DNA of 64,000 bases from assembly GCF_026559675.1 (NCBI RefSeq), contig NZ_CP092891.1:62001-126000 (forward strand). The letters run 5' to 3'. The notes under the pieces are model-generated. The model did not search any database. It saw nothing but the letters and a program-made list of their open reading frames with translations, and was not told where the DNA came from. Positions 31,369 to 40,179 of this stretch are shown here, one piece after another. This DNA is from Microbacterium oxydans (lineage in GTDB: Bacteria > Actinomycetota > Actinomycetes > Actinomycetales > Microbacteriaceae). A program made the translations under genes and the position numbers. Each line of letters opens with the position of its first letter. Positions within the stretch are counted from its first letter, which is position 1.

Positions 31369-32862
31369 TCAGCTGCGCTGCGGGCCGAGCGGCAGCAGGG
31401 TGTCCCCGAAGTCCAGGATGCGGTAGCGACCGCAGTCGACCACCTCGTCGGGGACGGCGGGTACGGGGAGGCTCCACGGAACGGTCTGCGCATCCTCGAC
31501 CAGGAACGACACCTCGCCGACGTCGAAGTCGTGCCGGTTCACCAGCCACGCGTAGCCGTTGAGCTCATGGTCGACCTGCACCAGCCGGGCGGGGTCGTCG
31601 AGATGCAGCTTGGGCAGCCGCACCGTCCAGAACTGCCCGCCGCCGGTGCGGCCGGACGCGTTCACCCAGTCGGTTACGCAGACGAGGTCGGGGTCCTCGG
31701 CGCCCGCGGCGGTGGCGAGCCGCGGGATGCTCAGGGCGCCGGCGACGACGAGCAGGACGGCGGCGGCGCTCGCGACGACCGAGCGGAACGGCATCCGCCA
31801 CGCGTGCGGAGCCGCGACGAGCGCGAGCACGGGCGCGAAAGCGAGGGGCTGCAGGTAGCGTGCGGCGTGCGTCCCGAGCGCGATCGCCCCGATCCCCACC
31901 AGGACGGGCGCCAGCCAGGCCATCACCGCCACGAGCCGGGCTCCGTCCTCCCGGACGCGAACCGAGCGCACGACCGCGAGCGCGAGGAGCGCGAGCACGA
32001 TCAGGCAGCCGACCACTCCGCCGGGCGAGGAGAGACGTTCCGCGAGAAGGCCGGCGTAGTACTCCAGCGACTCCCTCCACAGCCCGGGCTGCACGTATCC
32101 CGCCCCCGTGTTGGCGATCCATGCCTGCAGCGGAATGCGACCCACGAAGCCGATCATGGTGCCGGCGAGAAGCGTCACCAGGAGCATCGCGATCCGCGGC
32201 TTCCGTGGGGAGCGGATCATCGTCACGGCGAGGACGAGCGCGAGCGGAACCGTCGCCCAGGCCGCGTACAGCGGATTCGACAGCGTCGACACGGCAGCCG
32301 TCGCGAGGAGGGCGATGAACAATCCGAGGCCGCCGCCGTCGCGATCGATGAGGCGTCGGGCCAGGCCGACCGACAGCACGACCGCGACCACCGTCGCGGC
32401 GTAGTAGGTGGTCGTCAGCTGCAGGGACGCGAGCTCGAGGGCATCCCGCGACGCCGATGTCTCCGTCACGGCGAGGACCGCGAACACGGTGAGCCCCAGG
32501 AGCGGCCACGCCACGGGCGCCGACCCGTCGCGACGCCGACCCGCGACGAGTCGGAGAGCCCCGTAGAGCGCGATCAGGTTCACCACGGCGCTCGTCGCGA
32601 GCAGACCGTCCACATCCAGAGGCAGGGCGGAATCGAGGCCGGCGAACACCGCGGACTCGGGCAGGAACAGCACGCTCGACATCGCCCAGTCCAGCGGCTG
32701 GCCGGAGAGGAGGGACCGCGCGAACATGGCCACGATCAGGGAATCCCCGTCGCGGAACAGCAGCTCCGAGCGGGCGGAGGAGGCAACCTGCGCGGTGGTG
32801 ATCACGGCCAGGGCCAGAGCCCCGAGCCACCCGGAAAGCTCCCGCAACCAGACCCCCCGCAT
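31369..32862 (-). CDS. Large polytopic membrane protein, possibly GT-C-like
   Basis: A 497-residue protein with about ten predicted helices and a soluble C-terminal region of about 110 residues (after AAAVLLVVAGALSIPRL) ending in CGRYRILDFGDTLLPLG. A first extracellular loop holds RDGDSLIVAMFARSLLSGQPLDW. Layout and acidic residues in loop 1 recall GT-C membrane glycosyltransferases, but I see no decisive motif, so the function is unassigned. ATG at 32862 is the first plausible start; a perfect 20-base palindrome begins 9 bases upstream. It is divergent from the Mrp operon. Confidence 0.65.
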   Translation of the reverse strand: MRGVWLRELSGWLGALALAVITTAQVASSARSELLFRDGDSLIVAMFARSLLSGQPLDWAMSSVLFLPESAVFAGLDSALPLDVDGLLATSAVVNLIALYGALRLVAGRRRDGSAPVAWPLLGLTVFAVLAVTETSASRDALELASLQLTTTYYAATVVAVVLSVGLARRLIDRDGGGLGLFIALLATAAVSTLSNPLYAAWATVPLALVLAVTMIRSPRKPRIAMLLVTLLAGTMIGFVGRIPLQAWIANTGAGYVQPGLWRESLEYYAGLLAERLSSPGGVVGCLIVLALLALAVVRSVRVREDGARLVAVMAWLAPVLVGIGAIALGTHAARYLQPLAFAPVLALVAAPHAWRMPFRSVVASAAAVLLVVAGALSIPRLATAAGAEDPDLVCVTDWVNASGRTGGGQFWTVRLPKLHLDDPARLVQVDHELNGYAWLVNRHDFDVGEVSFLVEDAQTVPWSLPVPAVPDEVVDCGRYRILDFGDTLLPLGPQRS

Positions 32863-32870
32863 GCGACAAC

Positions 32871-32890
32871 TCTTGCACGATCGTGCAAGA
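32871..32890. promoter_or_regulatory. Perfect 20-base palindrome between membrane-protein gene and Mrp operon
   Basis: TCTTGCACGATCGTGCAAGA reads the same on both strands. It lies 9 bases upstream of the minus-strand ATG at 32862 and about 40 bases before a possible Mrp -10 box TAAACT (32919-32924). It is an operator candidate for an unidentified regulator. Confidence 0.6.
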
Positions 32891-32982
32891 CGCGGACCGC
32901 GGGACCTTCTCGCCCCGGTAAACTGACAGGGACACCCCCCGCCTGAGCCGTGAGGCCGACGACCCCCGAGGGAGCCGCGTAT

Positions 32983-35952
32983 ATGCTGTTGCTCCTCGCC
33001 GTGTTCCTGCTCGGGTCGCTGTTGATGCCCGTTCTGGTGCGTTGGCTCGGGGCCCAGGCATTCGCGATCGCGGCCCTCGTGCCGGCGGCCGCCTTCGTGC
33101 ACGCGCTCGTCATGACGCCGCAGGTGCTCGACGGACCGGTGCCGTTCGAGACCTACGAGTGGATTCCGCAGCTGGGGATCAGCCTGTCCATGAACATGGA
33201 TGTGCTCGGCTGGGTGCTCACGCTGATCGTCACCGGTGTCGGCGCCCTGGTGCTGCTCTACTGCCGCTGGTACTTCTACGAGGACACCGTGGGGATCGGG
33301 CAGTTCGCCGGCGTCCTCCTCGGCTTCGCGGGAGCCATGTACGGACTCGTGCTCACCGACGACCTGGTGATGCTCGTCATGTTCTGGGAGGTGACGAGCA
33401 TCCTCTCGTACCTCCTGATCGGCCACTACCGCCGCCGTGCGGCCAGCCGTCGTGCCGCTCTGCAGGCCCTGCTGGTTACCACACTCGGCGGCCTCGTGAT
33501 GTTCGTCGGCGTCGTGCTGCTGGTCGTCGATGCCGGCACGTCCAGCATCCGCGAGATCCTCGAGATCGCACCCACCGGGCCGATCGTCGAGGCGGCGATC
33601 GTCATGCTCCTCGTCGGCGCGATCAGCAAGTCGGCGCTGTTCCCGTTCCACTTCTGGCTCCCCGGCGCGATGGCTGCGCCGACACCGGTGAGCGCGTATC
33701 TGCACGCGGCCGCCATGGTGAAGGCCGGCATCTACCTCATCGCCCGCTTCGCCCCGATCTTCGCGTTCAGTGCTACCTGGCGGCCCATCGTCATCACGCT
33801 CGGCATCCTCACGATGCTGCTCGGCGGCATCCAGGCGCTGCGCGAGACCGACCTCAAGCGCATCCTCGCGTTCGGCACGGTCAGCCAGCTGGGCTTCTTC
33901 GCCGTGGTCGTCGGATACGGCACGCAGGCGACGGCGCTCGCCGGTCTCGCCCTGGTCATCGGGCACGCGCTGTTCAAGTCCGCGCTGTTCCTCATCGTCG
34001 GCGTCATCGACCGCCAACTGTCCACCCGTGACATCAACGAGCTGTCCGGCGTGGGGCGGCAGGCACCGGTCATGGCCACGGCGGCATTCATCTCCGTCGC
34101 CTCCATGGCGGGTATCGCTCCGACCATCGGCTTCGTGGCGAAGGAGTCGACCCTCACGGCCCTCCTCGACGACGCGATCGGCGGCTCCCCGTGGGGCCTC
34201 GTCGCGCTCATCGGCATCATCCTCGGATCCATGCTCACTGCGGCATATGGCGTCCGCTTCCTCTGGGGCGCGTTCTGGAAGAAGCGCGACGAGTCGGGGC
34301 AGCAGCTCCCCGACACCGCGTGGCCCGACCCGCCCGTCGGCTTCCTGTCCGCGCCGATCATCCTCGCCGGCGTCACACTCGCCGCCGGCATCGGAGCTCC
34401 CGCGCTCGACGTCGCCCTGCACGGCTACGCGGTCACGGCGACGCCGGGGCTCGACCACGCGGGCGCCGCCGTCGAGGGCCCGGGGCACCTCGCGCTCTGG
34501 CACGGCTTCGAGCCCGCGCTCGGCATCTCGATCCTCTCGATCCTCCTCGGCATCGGGCTCTTCCTCCTCACCCGTCGCACCGGCTGGGACCGCAAGGCCC
34601 GCATGCTGCGCTTCACCGCGGCCGACGTGTACTACCTGGTGATGCGCGGCGTCGACCGGCTTTCGGTCCTCAGCACGACCCTCACGCAGCGCGGTTCGCT
34701 GCCGGTCTACGTGGGCACGATCTTCGTCGTGTTCGTCGCCGCCGAGGTCACGGCCCTGATCGCGAGCGACATCGACCGGTACAACCTCTCCCTCTGGCAC
34801 ACCCCTGCCCAGATCGTCGTGGCGCCGATCATGGCGGCGGCCGGCATCTTCGCCATCCGCGCGCAGAAGCGGTACACCGGCGTGGTGCTGGTCTCGGTCA
34901 CCGGCCTCGGCATGGTGGTGCTGTTCGCGACCAGCGGCGCCCCCGACCTCGCGCTCACCCAGATCCTGGTCGAGACGGTCACCATGGTCACCTTCGCACT
35001 CGTGCTGCGGCGGCTTCCCGCGCGCATGGGCGAGCACAACGCCTCGGTGGGCCGGATCCCCCGTGCCCTGCTGGCGATCGGCGTGGGTGTGACCATGGCC
35101 TTCGTCGCGGTCGTCGCCACCCAGTCCCGCATCGCCGATCCGATCTCCGAGGCGTTCCCGACGCTCGCGTACGAGATCGGTCACGGCAAGAACGTCGTCA
35201 ACGTCGCGCTGGTCGATCTGCGTGGCTGGGACACCATGGGCGAGCTCTCCGTGCTCGTGCTCGCCGCGACCGGCGTGGCCTCCCTCGTGTTCGTCACCCA
35301 CCGCGCCGACCTGCTCGCCGCCACCAAGAACCTGCCGCGGGCGACGCGCAAGGCCGCCCGCAGCCGTCCGCTGGTCGAGACCACCGAGGGCATCCGCTTC
35401 CAGACCACCGAGAACGAGAGCAGCCCGCGCGCCTGGCTCGTCGGCGGTCAGAAGATGAAACCGGAGAACCGGTCGATCCTGCTCGAGGTCATCGTCCGCA
35501 TCCTGTTCCACACGATCATCGTGGTGTCGATCTTCCTGCTGTTCTCCGGCCACAACCTCCCCGGCGGCGGCTTCGCGGGCGGGCTCGTCGCGGGCATGGC
35601 CCTGGTCATGCGCTACATCGCGGGCGGTCGCTGGGAGCTGGGCGCCGCCGCGCCGACGGATGCCGGTCGACTGCTCGGCACCGGCCTCATCCTCGCCGTG
35701 GGCACCGCGGTCGTCCCGCTGCTGTTCGGTCTCGCGCCGCTGACCAGCTCGTTCTGGGAGTGGGAGATCCCCGGCATCGGGCACATGGAGTTCGTCACCT
35801 CGACCATCTTCGACGTGGGCGTGTACCTCGTCGTCATCGGCCTGGTCCTCGACGTGCTGCGCAGCCTCGGCGCCGAGGTCGACCGTCAGGCCGCCCTGCG
35901 CACGACGCCGGGTCCTGAGGGCTTCCTCTCGCGGGGCGGAGGGAACAGCTGA
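32983..35952 (+). CDS. mrpA: Mrp Na+/H+ antiporter subunit A with fused subunit B domain
   Basis: A 989-residue membrane protein. Residues about 1-780 are MrpA (NuoL-like proton channel core plus C-terminal extension): helices with FWEVTSILSYLLIGHY (key Glu), FPFHFWLPGAMAAPTPVSAYLHAA and the lysine helix. The last 170 or so residues (VIVRILFHTIIVVSIFLLFSGHNLPGGGFAGG) are MrpB, fused as in other actinobacteria. It forms the core of a hetero-oligomeric Na+/H+ antiporter for sodium and alkaline tolerance. ATG at 32983 has GAGGGAG 8 bases upstream. It is the first gene of a six-gene operon. Confidence 0.93.
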   Translation: MLLLLAVFLLGSLLMPVLVRWLGAQAFAIAALVPAAAFVHALVMTPQVLDGPVPFETYEWIPQLGISLSMNMDVLGWVLTLIVTGVGALVLLYCRWYFYEDTVGIGQFAGVLLGFAGAMYGLVLTDDLVMLVMFWEVTSILSYLLIGHYRRRAASRRAALQALLVTTLGGLVMFVGVVLLVVDAGTSSIREILEIAPTGPIVEAAIVMLLVGAISKSALFPFHFWLPGAMAAPTPVSAYLHAAAMVKAGIYLIARFAPIFAFSATWRPIVITLGILTMLLGGIQALRETDLKRILAFGTVSQLGFFAVVVGYGTQATALAGLALVIGHALFKSALFLIVGVIDRQLSTRDINELSGVGRQAPVMATAAFISVASMAGIAPTIGFVAKESTLTALLDDAIGGSPWGLVALIGIILGSMLTAAYGVRFLWGAFWKKRDESGQQLPDTAWPDPPVGFLSAPIILAGVTLAAGIGAPALDVALHGYAVTATPGLDHAGAAVEGPGHLALWHGFEPALGISILSILLGIGLFLLTRRTGWDRKARMLRFTAADVYYLVMRGVDRLSVLSTTLTQRGSLPVYVGTIFVVFVAAEVTALIASDIDRYNLSLWHTPAQIVVAPIMAAAGIFAIRAQKRYTGVVLVSVTGLGMVVLFATSGAPDLALTQILVETVTMVTFALVLRRLPARMGEHNASVGRIPRALLAIGVGVTMAFVAVVATQSRIADPISEAFPTLAYEIGHGKNVVNVALVDLRGWDTMGELSVLVLAATGVASLVFVTHRADLLAATKNLPRATRKAARSRPLVETTEGIRFQTTENESSPRAWLVGGQKMKPENRSILLEVIVRILFHTIIVVSIFLLFSGHNLPGGGFAGGLVAGMALVMRYIAGGRWELGAAAPTDAGRLLGTGLILAVGTAVVPLLFGLAPLTSSFWEWEIPGIGHMEFVTSTIFDVGVYLVVIGLVLDVLRSLGAEVDRQAALRTTPGPEGFLSRGGGNS

Positions 35953-36548
35953 TGGACGTCTCCCTCACCCTGATCGTCATCATGGCCGTGCTCTTCGCGT
36001 GCGGCGTGTACGCGATGCTGGAGCGCAGCCTGACCCGCGTGCTGATCGGCTTCCTGCTGCTCGGTAACGCCACGAACCTGCTGCTGCTGATCGTGATGGG
36101 CGTGCCGGGCAACGCGCCGTTCTTCGGCACCGAGGGCGAGATGAGCGACCCGCTCCCGCAGGCTCTCACGCTCACCGCGATCGTGATCACCTTCGCGGTC
36201 TCGGCGTTCCTCCTCGCGCTGATCTACCGCTCCTGGCAGCTGGGCCAGGCCGACACCGTCGAGGACGACGAGGCCGACATCGCGCTCCGCGAGCGCACCG
36301 ACGCCGACGAAGACCTCATGGACGACGAGTCCGAGACCGACGACGACGAGGCGACCACCGACTTCGTCGGGGTGCAGACGGCGCCGATCACGGTGCTGCA
36401 CATGCGCGACCACCCCGCCATCCACGACGACGCTCCGTTCGACGCCCCCACCGGCTGGGGGAGCGAACCCACCTCGCGCTCAGCCGAGGGCGACCAGGCG
36501 CGCCCCGATGAACCCCACGACCGTGACGAAGAGGAGGACAGGCCATGA
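35952..36548 (+). CDS. mrpC: Mrp antiporter subunit C with long acidic tail
   Basis: A 198-residue protein. Residues 1-100 are MrpC (NuoK-like, three helices, LTRVLIGFLLLGNATNLLLL and DPLPQALTLTAIVITFAVSA). The other 98 residues form an Asp/Glu-rich tail (DDEADIALRERTDADEDLMDD and later EPHDRDEEEDRP), absent from classical MrpC. The ATG shares one base with the stop of mrpA, and its stop overlaps mrpD by 4 bases. The tail may bind cations or other subunits; this is inference. Confidence 0.92.
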   Translation: MDVSLTLIVIMAVLFACGVYAMLERSLTRVLIGFLLLGNATNLLLLIVMGVPGNAPFFGTEGEMSDPLPQALTLTAIVITFAVSAFLLALIYRSWQLGQADTVEDDEADIALRERTDADEDLMDDESETDDDEATTDFVGVQTAPITVLHMRDHPAIHDDAPFDAPTGWGSEPTSRSAEGDQARPDEPHDRDEEEDRP

Positions 36549-38095
36549 CCGCCCTCGTCCCCCTCCTCGTCGGACTGCCGCTCCTCGGTGCCGCGATCAC
36601 CCTCGTCTTCGGACGCAACCCGCGGCTCCAGGTCGTCGTCACGGTGGCCACCCTCGCCGCGGTCTCGGTCATCGCCGCCATCCTGCTGGTCGTCGTGGAC
36701 TCCGGCGATCCGCTGGCCGTCTCGGTCGGCGGATGGCCCGTCCCGTTCGGCATCGTGCTGTACGTCGACAGGCTCGCCGCGCTCCTGGTGCTCGTATCGA
36801 GCATCGTGCTGCTCGCCGTCCTCCTCTTCTCGATCGGTCAGGGCGCCGCGGACGGCACGGACGAGACCCCGATCTCGATCTTCAACCCCTCGTACCTGAT
36901 CCTCGCGGCCGGCATCTTCAACGCCTTCATCGCGGGCGACCTCTTCAACCTCTACGTCGGGTTCGAGATCCTGCTCGTCGCGTCCTACGTGCTGATCACG
37001 CTGGGCAGCACCGAGTCGCGCATCCGCACCGGCGCGGTGTACATCGTCGTCTCGCTCGTCTCGTCGATCCTGTTCCTCGCGTCGATCGCGATGATCTACG
37101 GCGCGCTCGGCACGGTCAACATGGCGCAGATCGCCGAGCGCATGTCCGAGCTCCCGCAGGAGACGCAGCTGGTGCTGCACCTGATGCTCGTGGTCGCCTT
37201 CGGCATCAAGGCGGCCATCTTCCCGGTGTCGTTCTGGCTGCCCGACTCGTACCCGACCGCGCCGGCCCCGGTCACCGCGGTGTTCGCCGGGTTGCTGACC
37301 AAGGTCGGCGTCTACGCGCTGATCCGCACCGAGACGCAGCTCTTCGCATCGAACAGCATCGACACGCTGCTGCTGATCATCGCGCTCGCGACCATGATCG
37401 TCGGGGTGCTCGGCGCGGTCGCGCAGGCGGAGCTCAAACGAATCCTGTCGTTCACCCTGGTCAGCCATGTCGGCTACATGATCTTCGGTCTCGCGATAGC
37501 GACCCCCGCGGCCATCGGCGCGACGGTGTACTACATCGTCCACCACATCGTCGTGCAGACGACGCTGTTCCTCGCCGTCGGGCTCGTGGAACGTCGAGCG
37601 GGCAGCACCTCGATCCTGCGTGTGAAGGGCCTGCTGAAGGTCGCGCCCGTCATCGCCGTCCTCTACTTCGTTCCGGCGATCAACCTCGGTGGCCTGCCGC
37701 CGTTCTCGGGGTTCATCGGCAAGTTCGCGCTGTTCGAGGCCGCGGCGTCCGTGGGCACCCCGCTCATGATCGTGCTGATCTTCGGCGGCATCATCACCTC
37801 GCTGCTCACGCTCTACGCCCTCATGCGCGCCTGGAACCTCGCGTTCTGGCGTGAGGAGGAGGACTCGACCGAGACCGAGGGTCGCATCTCCTACCTCGGC
37901 AACGCTCCGGCCGCCGACGAGCAGCAGGAGACCCGCCGCATCCCGAAGATCATGACGGTCGCGACCGGCGGGATGGTCGCGGTCACGCTGGCGCTGACGA
38001 TCTTCGCCGGCCCGCTCTACGCGCTCTGCGACCGCATCGGCGCCGCCCTGCTGCAGCCCGTGAGCCTGGTGCAGCTGGAAGAGGAGGTGGGCTGA
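36545..38095 (+). CDS. mrpD: Mrp Na+/H+ antiporter subunit D
   Basis: A 516-residue NuoM/N-like subunit with about 14 helices. It has the conserved Glu in FNLYVGFEILLVASYVLI, the Lys helix FGIKAAIFPVSFWLPDSYPTAPAPV (given here in part) and AELKRILSFTLVSHVGYM. It forms the second proton channel of the Mrp complex. A polar loop of about 35 residues near residues 435-465 precedes the last helix. It overlaps mrpC by 4 bases and shares one base with mrpE, so translation is tightly coupled. Confidence 0.94.
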   Translation: MTALVPLLVGLPLLGAAITLVFGRNPRLQVVVTVATLAAVSVIAAILLVVVDSGDPLAVSVGGWPVPFGIVLYVDRLAALLVLVSSIVLLAVLLFSIGQGAADGTDETPISIFNPSYLILAAGIFNAFIAGDLFNLYVGFEILLVASYVLITLGSTESRIRTGAVYIVVSLVSSILFLASIAMIYGALGTVNMAQIAERMSELPQETQLVLHLMLVVAFGIKAAIFPVSFWLPDSYPTAPAPVTAVFAGLLTKVGVYALIRTETQLFASNSIDTLLLIIALATMIVGVLGAVAQAELKRILSFTLVSHVGYMIFGLAIATPAAIGATVYYIVHHIVVQTTLFLAVGLVERRAGSTSILRVKGLLKVAPVIAVLYFVPAINLGGLPPFSGFIGKFALFEAAASVGTPLMIVLIFGGIITSLLTLYALMRAWNLAFWREEEDSTETEGRISYLGNAPAADEQQETRRIPKIMTVATGGMVAVTLALTIFAGPLYALCDRIGAALLQPVSLVQLEEEVG

Positions 38096-38685
38096 TGGGT
38101 CGCGACACCAAGCGCCACCTCTGGCGGGACATCCGGGTGCAGCTGCCGTTCCTCGCATGGCTCGTCGTGCTCTGGATGCTGCTGTGGGCGCAGTTCACCG
38201 TGCTGTCGTTCCTCACCGGTCTCGTCGTCGCGATCTTCGTGACCCGCGTCTTCCGCCTGCCGACGGTCGCGCTCTCCGGTCGCGTGAACCTCTGGTACGC
38301 CGCGCTCTTCGTCGTGCAGTTCCTGTGGGCGGTGCTCAGCGGTGCGCTCTCGGTCACCGTGCAGGTCTTCGACTTCCGCCGGCAGCCGGGCACGGCCATC
38401 ATCGCGGTGCCGCTGCGCTACGCCGATGACCTGGTGATGACGCACGTCGCCGTCGTGTCGTCACTGATCCCCGGGTCGCTCGTCGTCGAGACCGATCGAG
38501 ACCGACGCATCCTGTACCTGCACGTGATCGGGGTAAGGAACCGGGCCGATGTCGAGAAGCAGCGCGCCGGGGTGCTCACGTGGGAGCGCCGAGTCGTGCG
38601 TGCGCTGGGCGACCCCGCGCAGTACCGTGCCCTCAAGGCCGACCAGCGCGCCGGACTCGGATCGATGAAGGGCGGTGCCCGATGA
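38095..38685 (+). CDS. mrpE: Mrp Na+/H+ antiporter subunit E
   Basis: A 196-residue MrpE protein with two or three N-terminal helices and a soluble C-terminal domain. Motifs are FLTGLVVAIFVTRVF, QPGTAIIAVPLRYADDLVM and SLIPGSLVVETDRDRRILYLHVI, all typical. It is needed for assembly and activity of the antiporter. The ATG shares the A of the mrpD stop (TGATG), and its end overlaps mrpF by 4 bases. Confidence 0.93.
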   Translation: MGRDTKRHLWRDIRVQLPFLAWLVVLWMLLWAQFTVLSFLTGLVVAIFVTRVFRLPTVALSGRVNLWYAALFVVQFLWAVLSGALSVTVQVFDFRRQPGTAIIAVPLRYADDLVMTHVAVVSSLIPGSLVVETDRDRRILYLHVIGVRNRADVEKQRAGVLTWERRVVRALGDPAQYRALKADQRAGLGSMKGGAR

Positions 38686-38951
38686 ACATCCTGCTCCTGC
38701 TGATCATGGTGGTGTTCGGCATCGCCGCCATCCTCGCGCTCATCCGCATCGTGCGCGGTCCGTCGATCCTCGACCGTGCCGTCGCCTCCGACGTGCTCCT
38801 CACCGAGGTGATGTGCGTGCTCGGTGCGGAGATGGCCATCAACGGTCACACCCGCAACATCCCCGTGCTCCTCATCATCGCCGCGATCGGGGTGTTCGGC
38901 TCCATCGCCGTCGCCCGCTTCGTCGCGAGAAGGGACAACACGACCTCATGA
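38682..38951 (+). CDS. mrpF: Mrp Na+/H+ antiporter subunit F
   Basis: An 89-residue protein with three helices, the usual size for MrpF. The motif IRIVRGPSILDRAVASDVLLTEVM (in part) holds the conserved Arg and Asp. ATG at 38682 overlaps the mrpE stop by 4 bases; a longer in-frame upstream extension lies inside mrpE and is not used. It overlaps mrpG by 4 bases. Confidence 0.93.
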   Translation: MNILLLLIMVVFGIAAILALIRIVRGPSILDRAVASDVLLTEVMCVLGAEMAINGHTRNIPVLLIIAAIGVFGSIAVARFVARRDNTTS

Positions 38952-39337
38952 ACGTCTTCGGTCTCATGATCCCGGATGCCGTCATCGACGTGGCCGTCCT
39001 GGTGCTGATCCTGCTCGGAGCCGTGCTCTGCCTGTCGGCTGCGGTGGGACTGCTGCACTTCCGCGACGTGCCGTCGCGGCTGCACGCGGCCACCAAGCCT
39101 CAGGTGCTCGGCCTGCTGCTCATCTGCATCGCCATCGCCCTGTCGCAGCGCTCGATCGGCGGCATCCTGCTCGGGTTCGTGCTGGTGGCCCCCGTGGTGC
39201 TGATGCAGTTCGCGACCGCCCCGCTCTCGGCGCACATGGTCGGCCGGCAGGCGTACCGCAACGGCACGATCGAGCAGCGCGGTCTCGTCGCGGACGAGCT
39301 GGCCGAGTCGAAGCAGACCCCGCCCGCCGCCGGCTGA
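38948..39337 (+). CDS. mrpG: Mrp Na+/H+ antiporter subunit G
   Basis: A 129-residue MrpG protein with three helices and the signature GLLHFRDVPSRLHAATKPQVLG. It completes the Mrp set (the B domain is fused to A). The polar C-terminal tail (residues about 100-129) is a little longer than in classical members. ATG overlaps the mrpF stop by 4 bases. A 7-base-pair hairpin follows at 39351. Confidence 0.93.
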   Translation: MNVFGLMIPDAVIDVAVLVLILLGAVLCLSAAVGLLHFRDVPSRLHAATKPQVLGLLLICIAIALSQRSIGGILLGFVLVAPVVLMQFATAPLSAHMVGRQAYRNGTIEQRGLVADELAESKQTPPAAG

Positions 39338-39350
39338 ACCCGTCGCCGAG

Positions 39351-39367
39351 GAGCCCGAACCGGGCTC
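39351..39367. terminator. Small bidirectional hairpin
   Basis: GAGCCCG (39351-39357) and CGGGCTC (39361-39367) pair perfectly with a 3-base loop, between mrpG and the convergent hydrolase; the right arm reaches the hydrolase stop codon. Confidence 0.5.
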
Positions 39368-40127
39368 AGAGGCGTGCGGCGAACTCGTGGATGAGGCGCG
39401 CGGCGGGCTCGGAGTCGCTGATCAGGGTGCCGTGACCGTGGTCGGGGATGACCTCGAGCTCGGCCCCGGGGATCGCGTCGAGGATCTCACGGCACCAGCT
39501 CATCGGGGCGAGGGGATCGCTCTCCCCGCGCAGCACCAGCACCGGGCACTCGATGCGCACGAAGGCGTCTTCCGGCTCGTGCACGATGGTCGCGCGCATC
39601 TTGCGGATCAGGTGCGGACCGCCGCGCAGGTACTCCCGGGCTCCGCGCCAGATCACGAGCGGCCGCTCGCCGACCAGGTCGGTCAGCAGATACCGCGCCT
39701 GGGCGCCGATGTTGCGGGCCGCCTTGTTCACGGTGGGGCCCGCCAGCACCACGCCCTCGACGAGCTCGGGATGCCGGGCTGCGAGCTCCGCGGCGATCTG
39801 GCTGCCCATCGAGTGGCCGATCACGACGACCGGGTCCGCGTCCACGTGGCGCAGATAGGCCGCGACGAGATCGGCGTGCCGCTCCATGGTGAGTGTGCGG
39901 GTCGGCTCGGGCGCCTCGCCGAAACCCGGCAGGTCGAGCGCGATCACGCGACCCTTCAGGCGCTGTACGACGTCGAGGTAGACGCTGCGGCCCATCCCGA
40001 TGCCGTGCAGCAGCAGGTAGGTGTGCGGTCCCTCGCCGAAGCTCTCGGCGATGAGCGTCGCACCGCCGTGCTCGAATTCCAGGAGGGTGGCGATGGTGCC
40101 CTTCGGGGCGAGGTAACTGGATGGCAC
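39366..40127 (-). CDS. Alpha/beta-fold hydrolase
   Basis: A 253-residue alpha/beta hydrolase. It shows the oxyanion segment LLLHGIGMG, the nucleophile elbow GHSMGSQ (Ser at about residue 105), an acid in LRGESDPLAP and the catalytic His in DHGHGTL. A signal peptide is absent, so it is cytoplasmic. Start is GTG 40127 with TAGCGT 6 bases upstream (probably leaderless). It lies 52 bases downstream of the acylase gene on the same strand and may work with it on amides or lactones; substrate unknown. Confidence 0.87.
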   Translation of the reverse strand: MPSSYLAPKGTIATLLEFEHGGATLIAESFGEGPHTYLLLHGIGMGRSVYLDVVQRLKGRVIALDLPGFGEAPEPTRTLTMERHADLVAAYLRHVDADPVVVIGHSMGSQIAAELAARHPELVEGVVLAGPTVNKAARNIGAQARYLLTDLVGERPLVIWRGAREYLRGGPHLIRKMRATIVHEPEDAFVRIECPVLVLRGESDPLAPMSWCREILDAIPGAELEVIPDHGHGTLISDSEPAARLIHEFAARL

Positions 40128-40179
40128 CCCTCAACGCTAGCCGAGCATCCTGCGCCTCTTTCTCAGGGGCGTCCCGCTC

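Noticed and set aside
32863-35784. Nearly 1,000 open codons on the minus strand opposite mrpA, in frame with the membrane-protein gene
   Set aside because: It is antisense to a well-supported gene, rich in His/Asp/Glu/Arg with no domain, and the membrane protein has a sensible ATG at 32,862.
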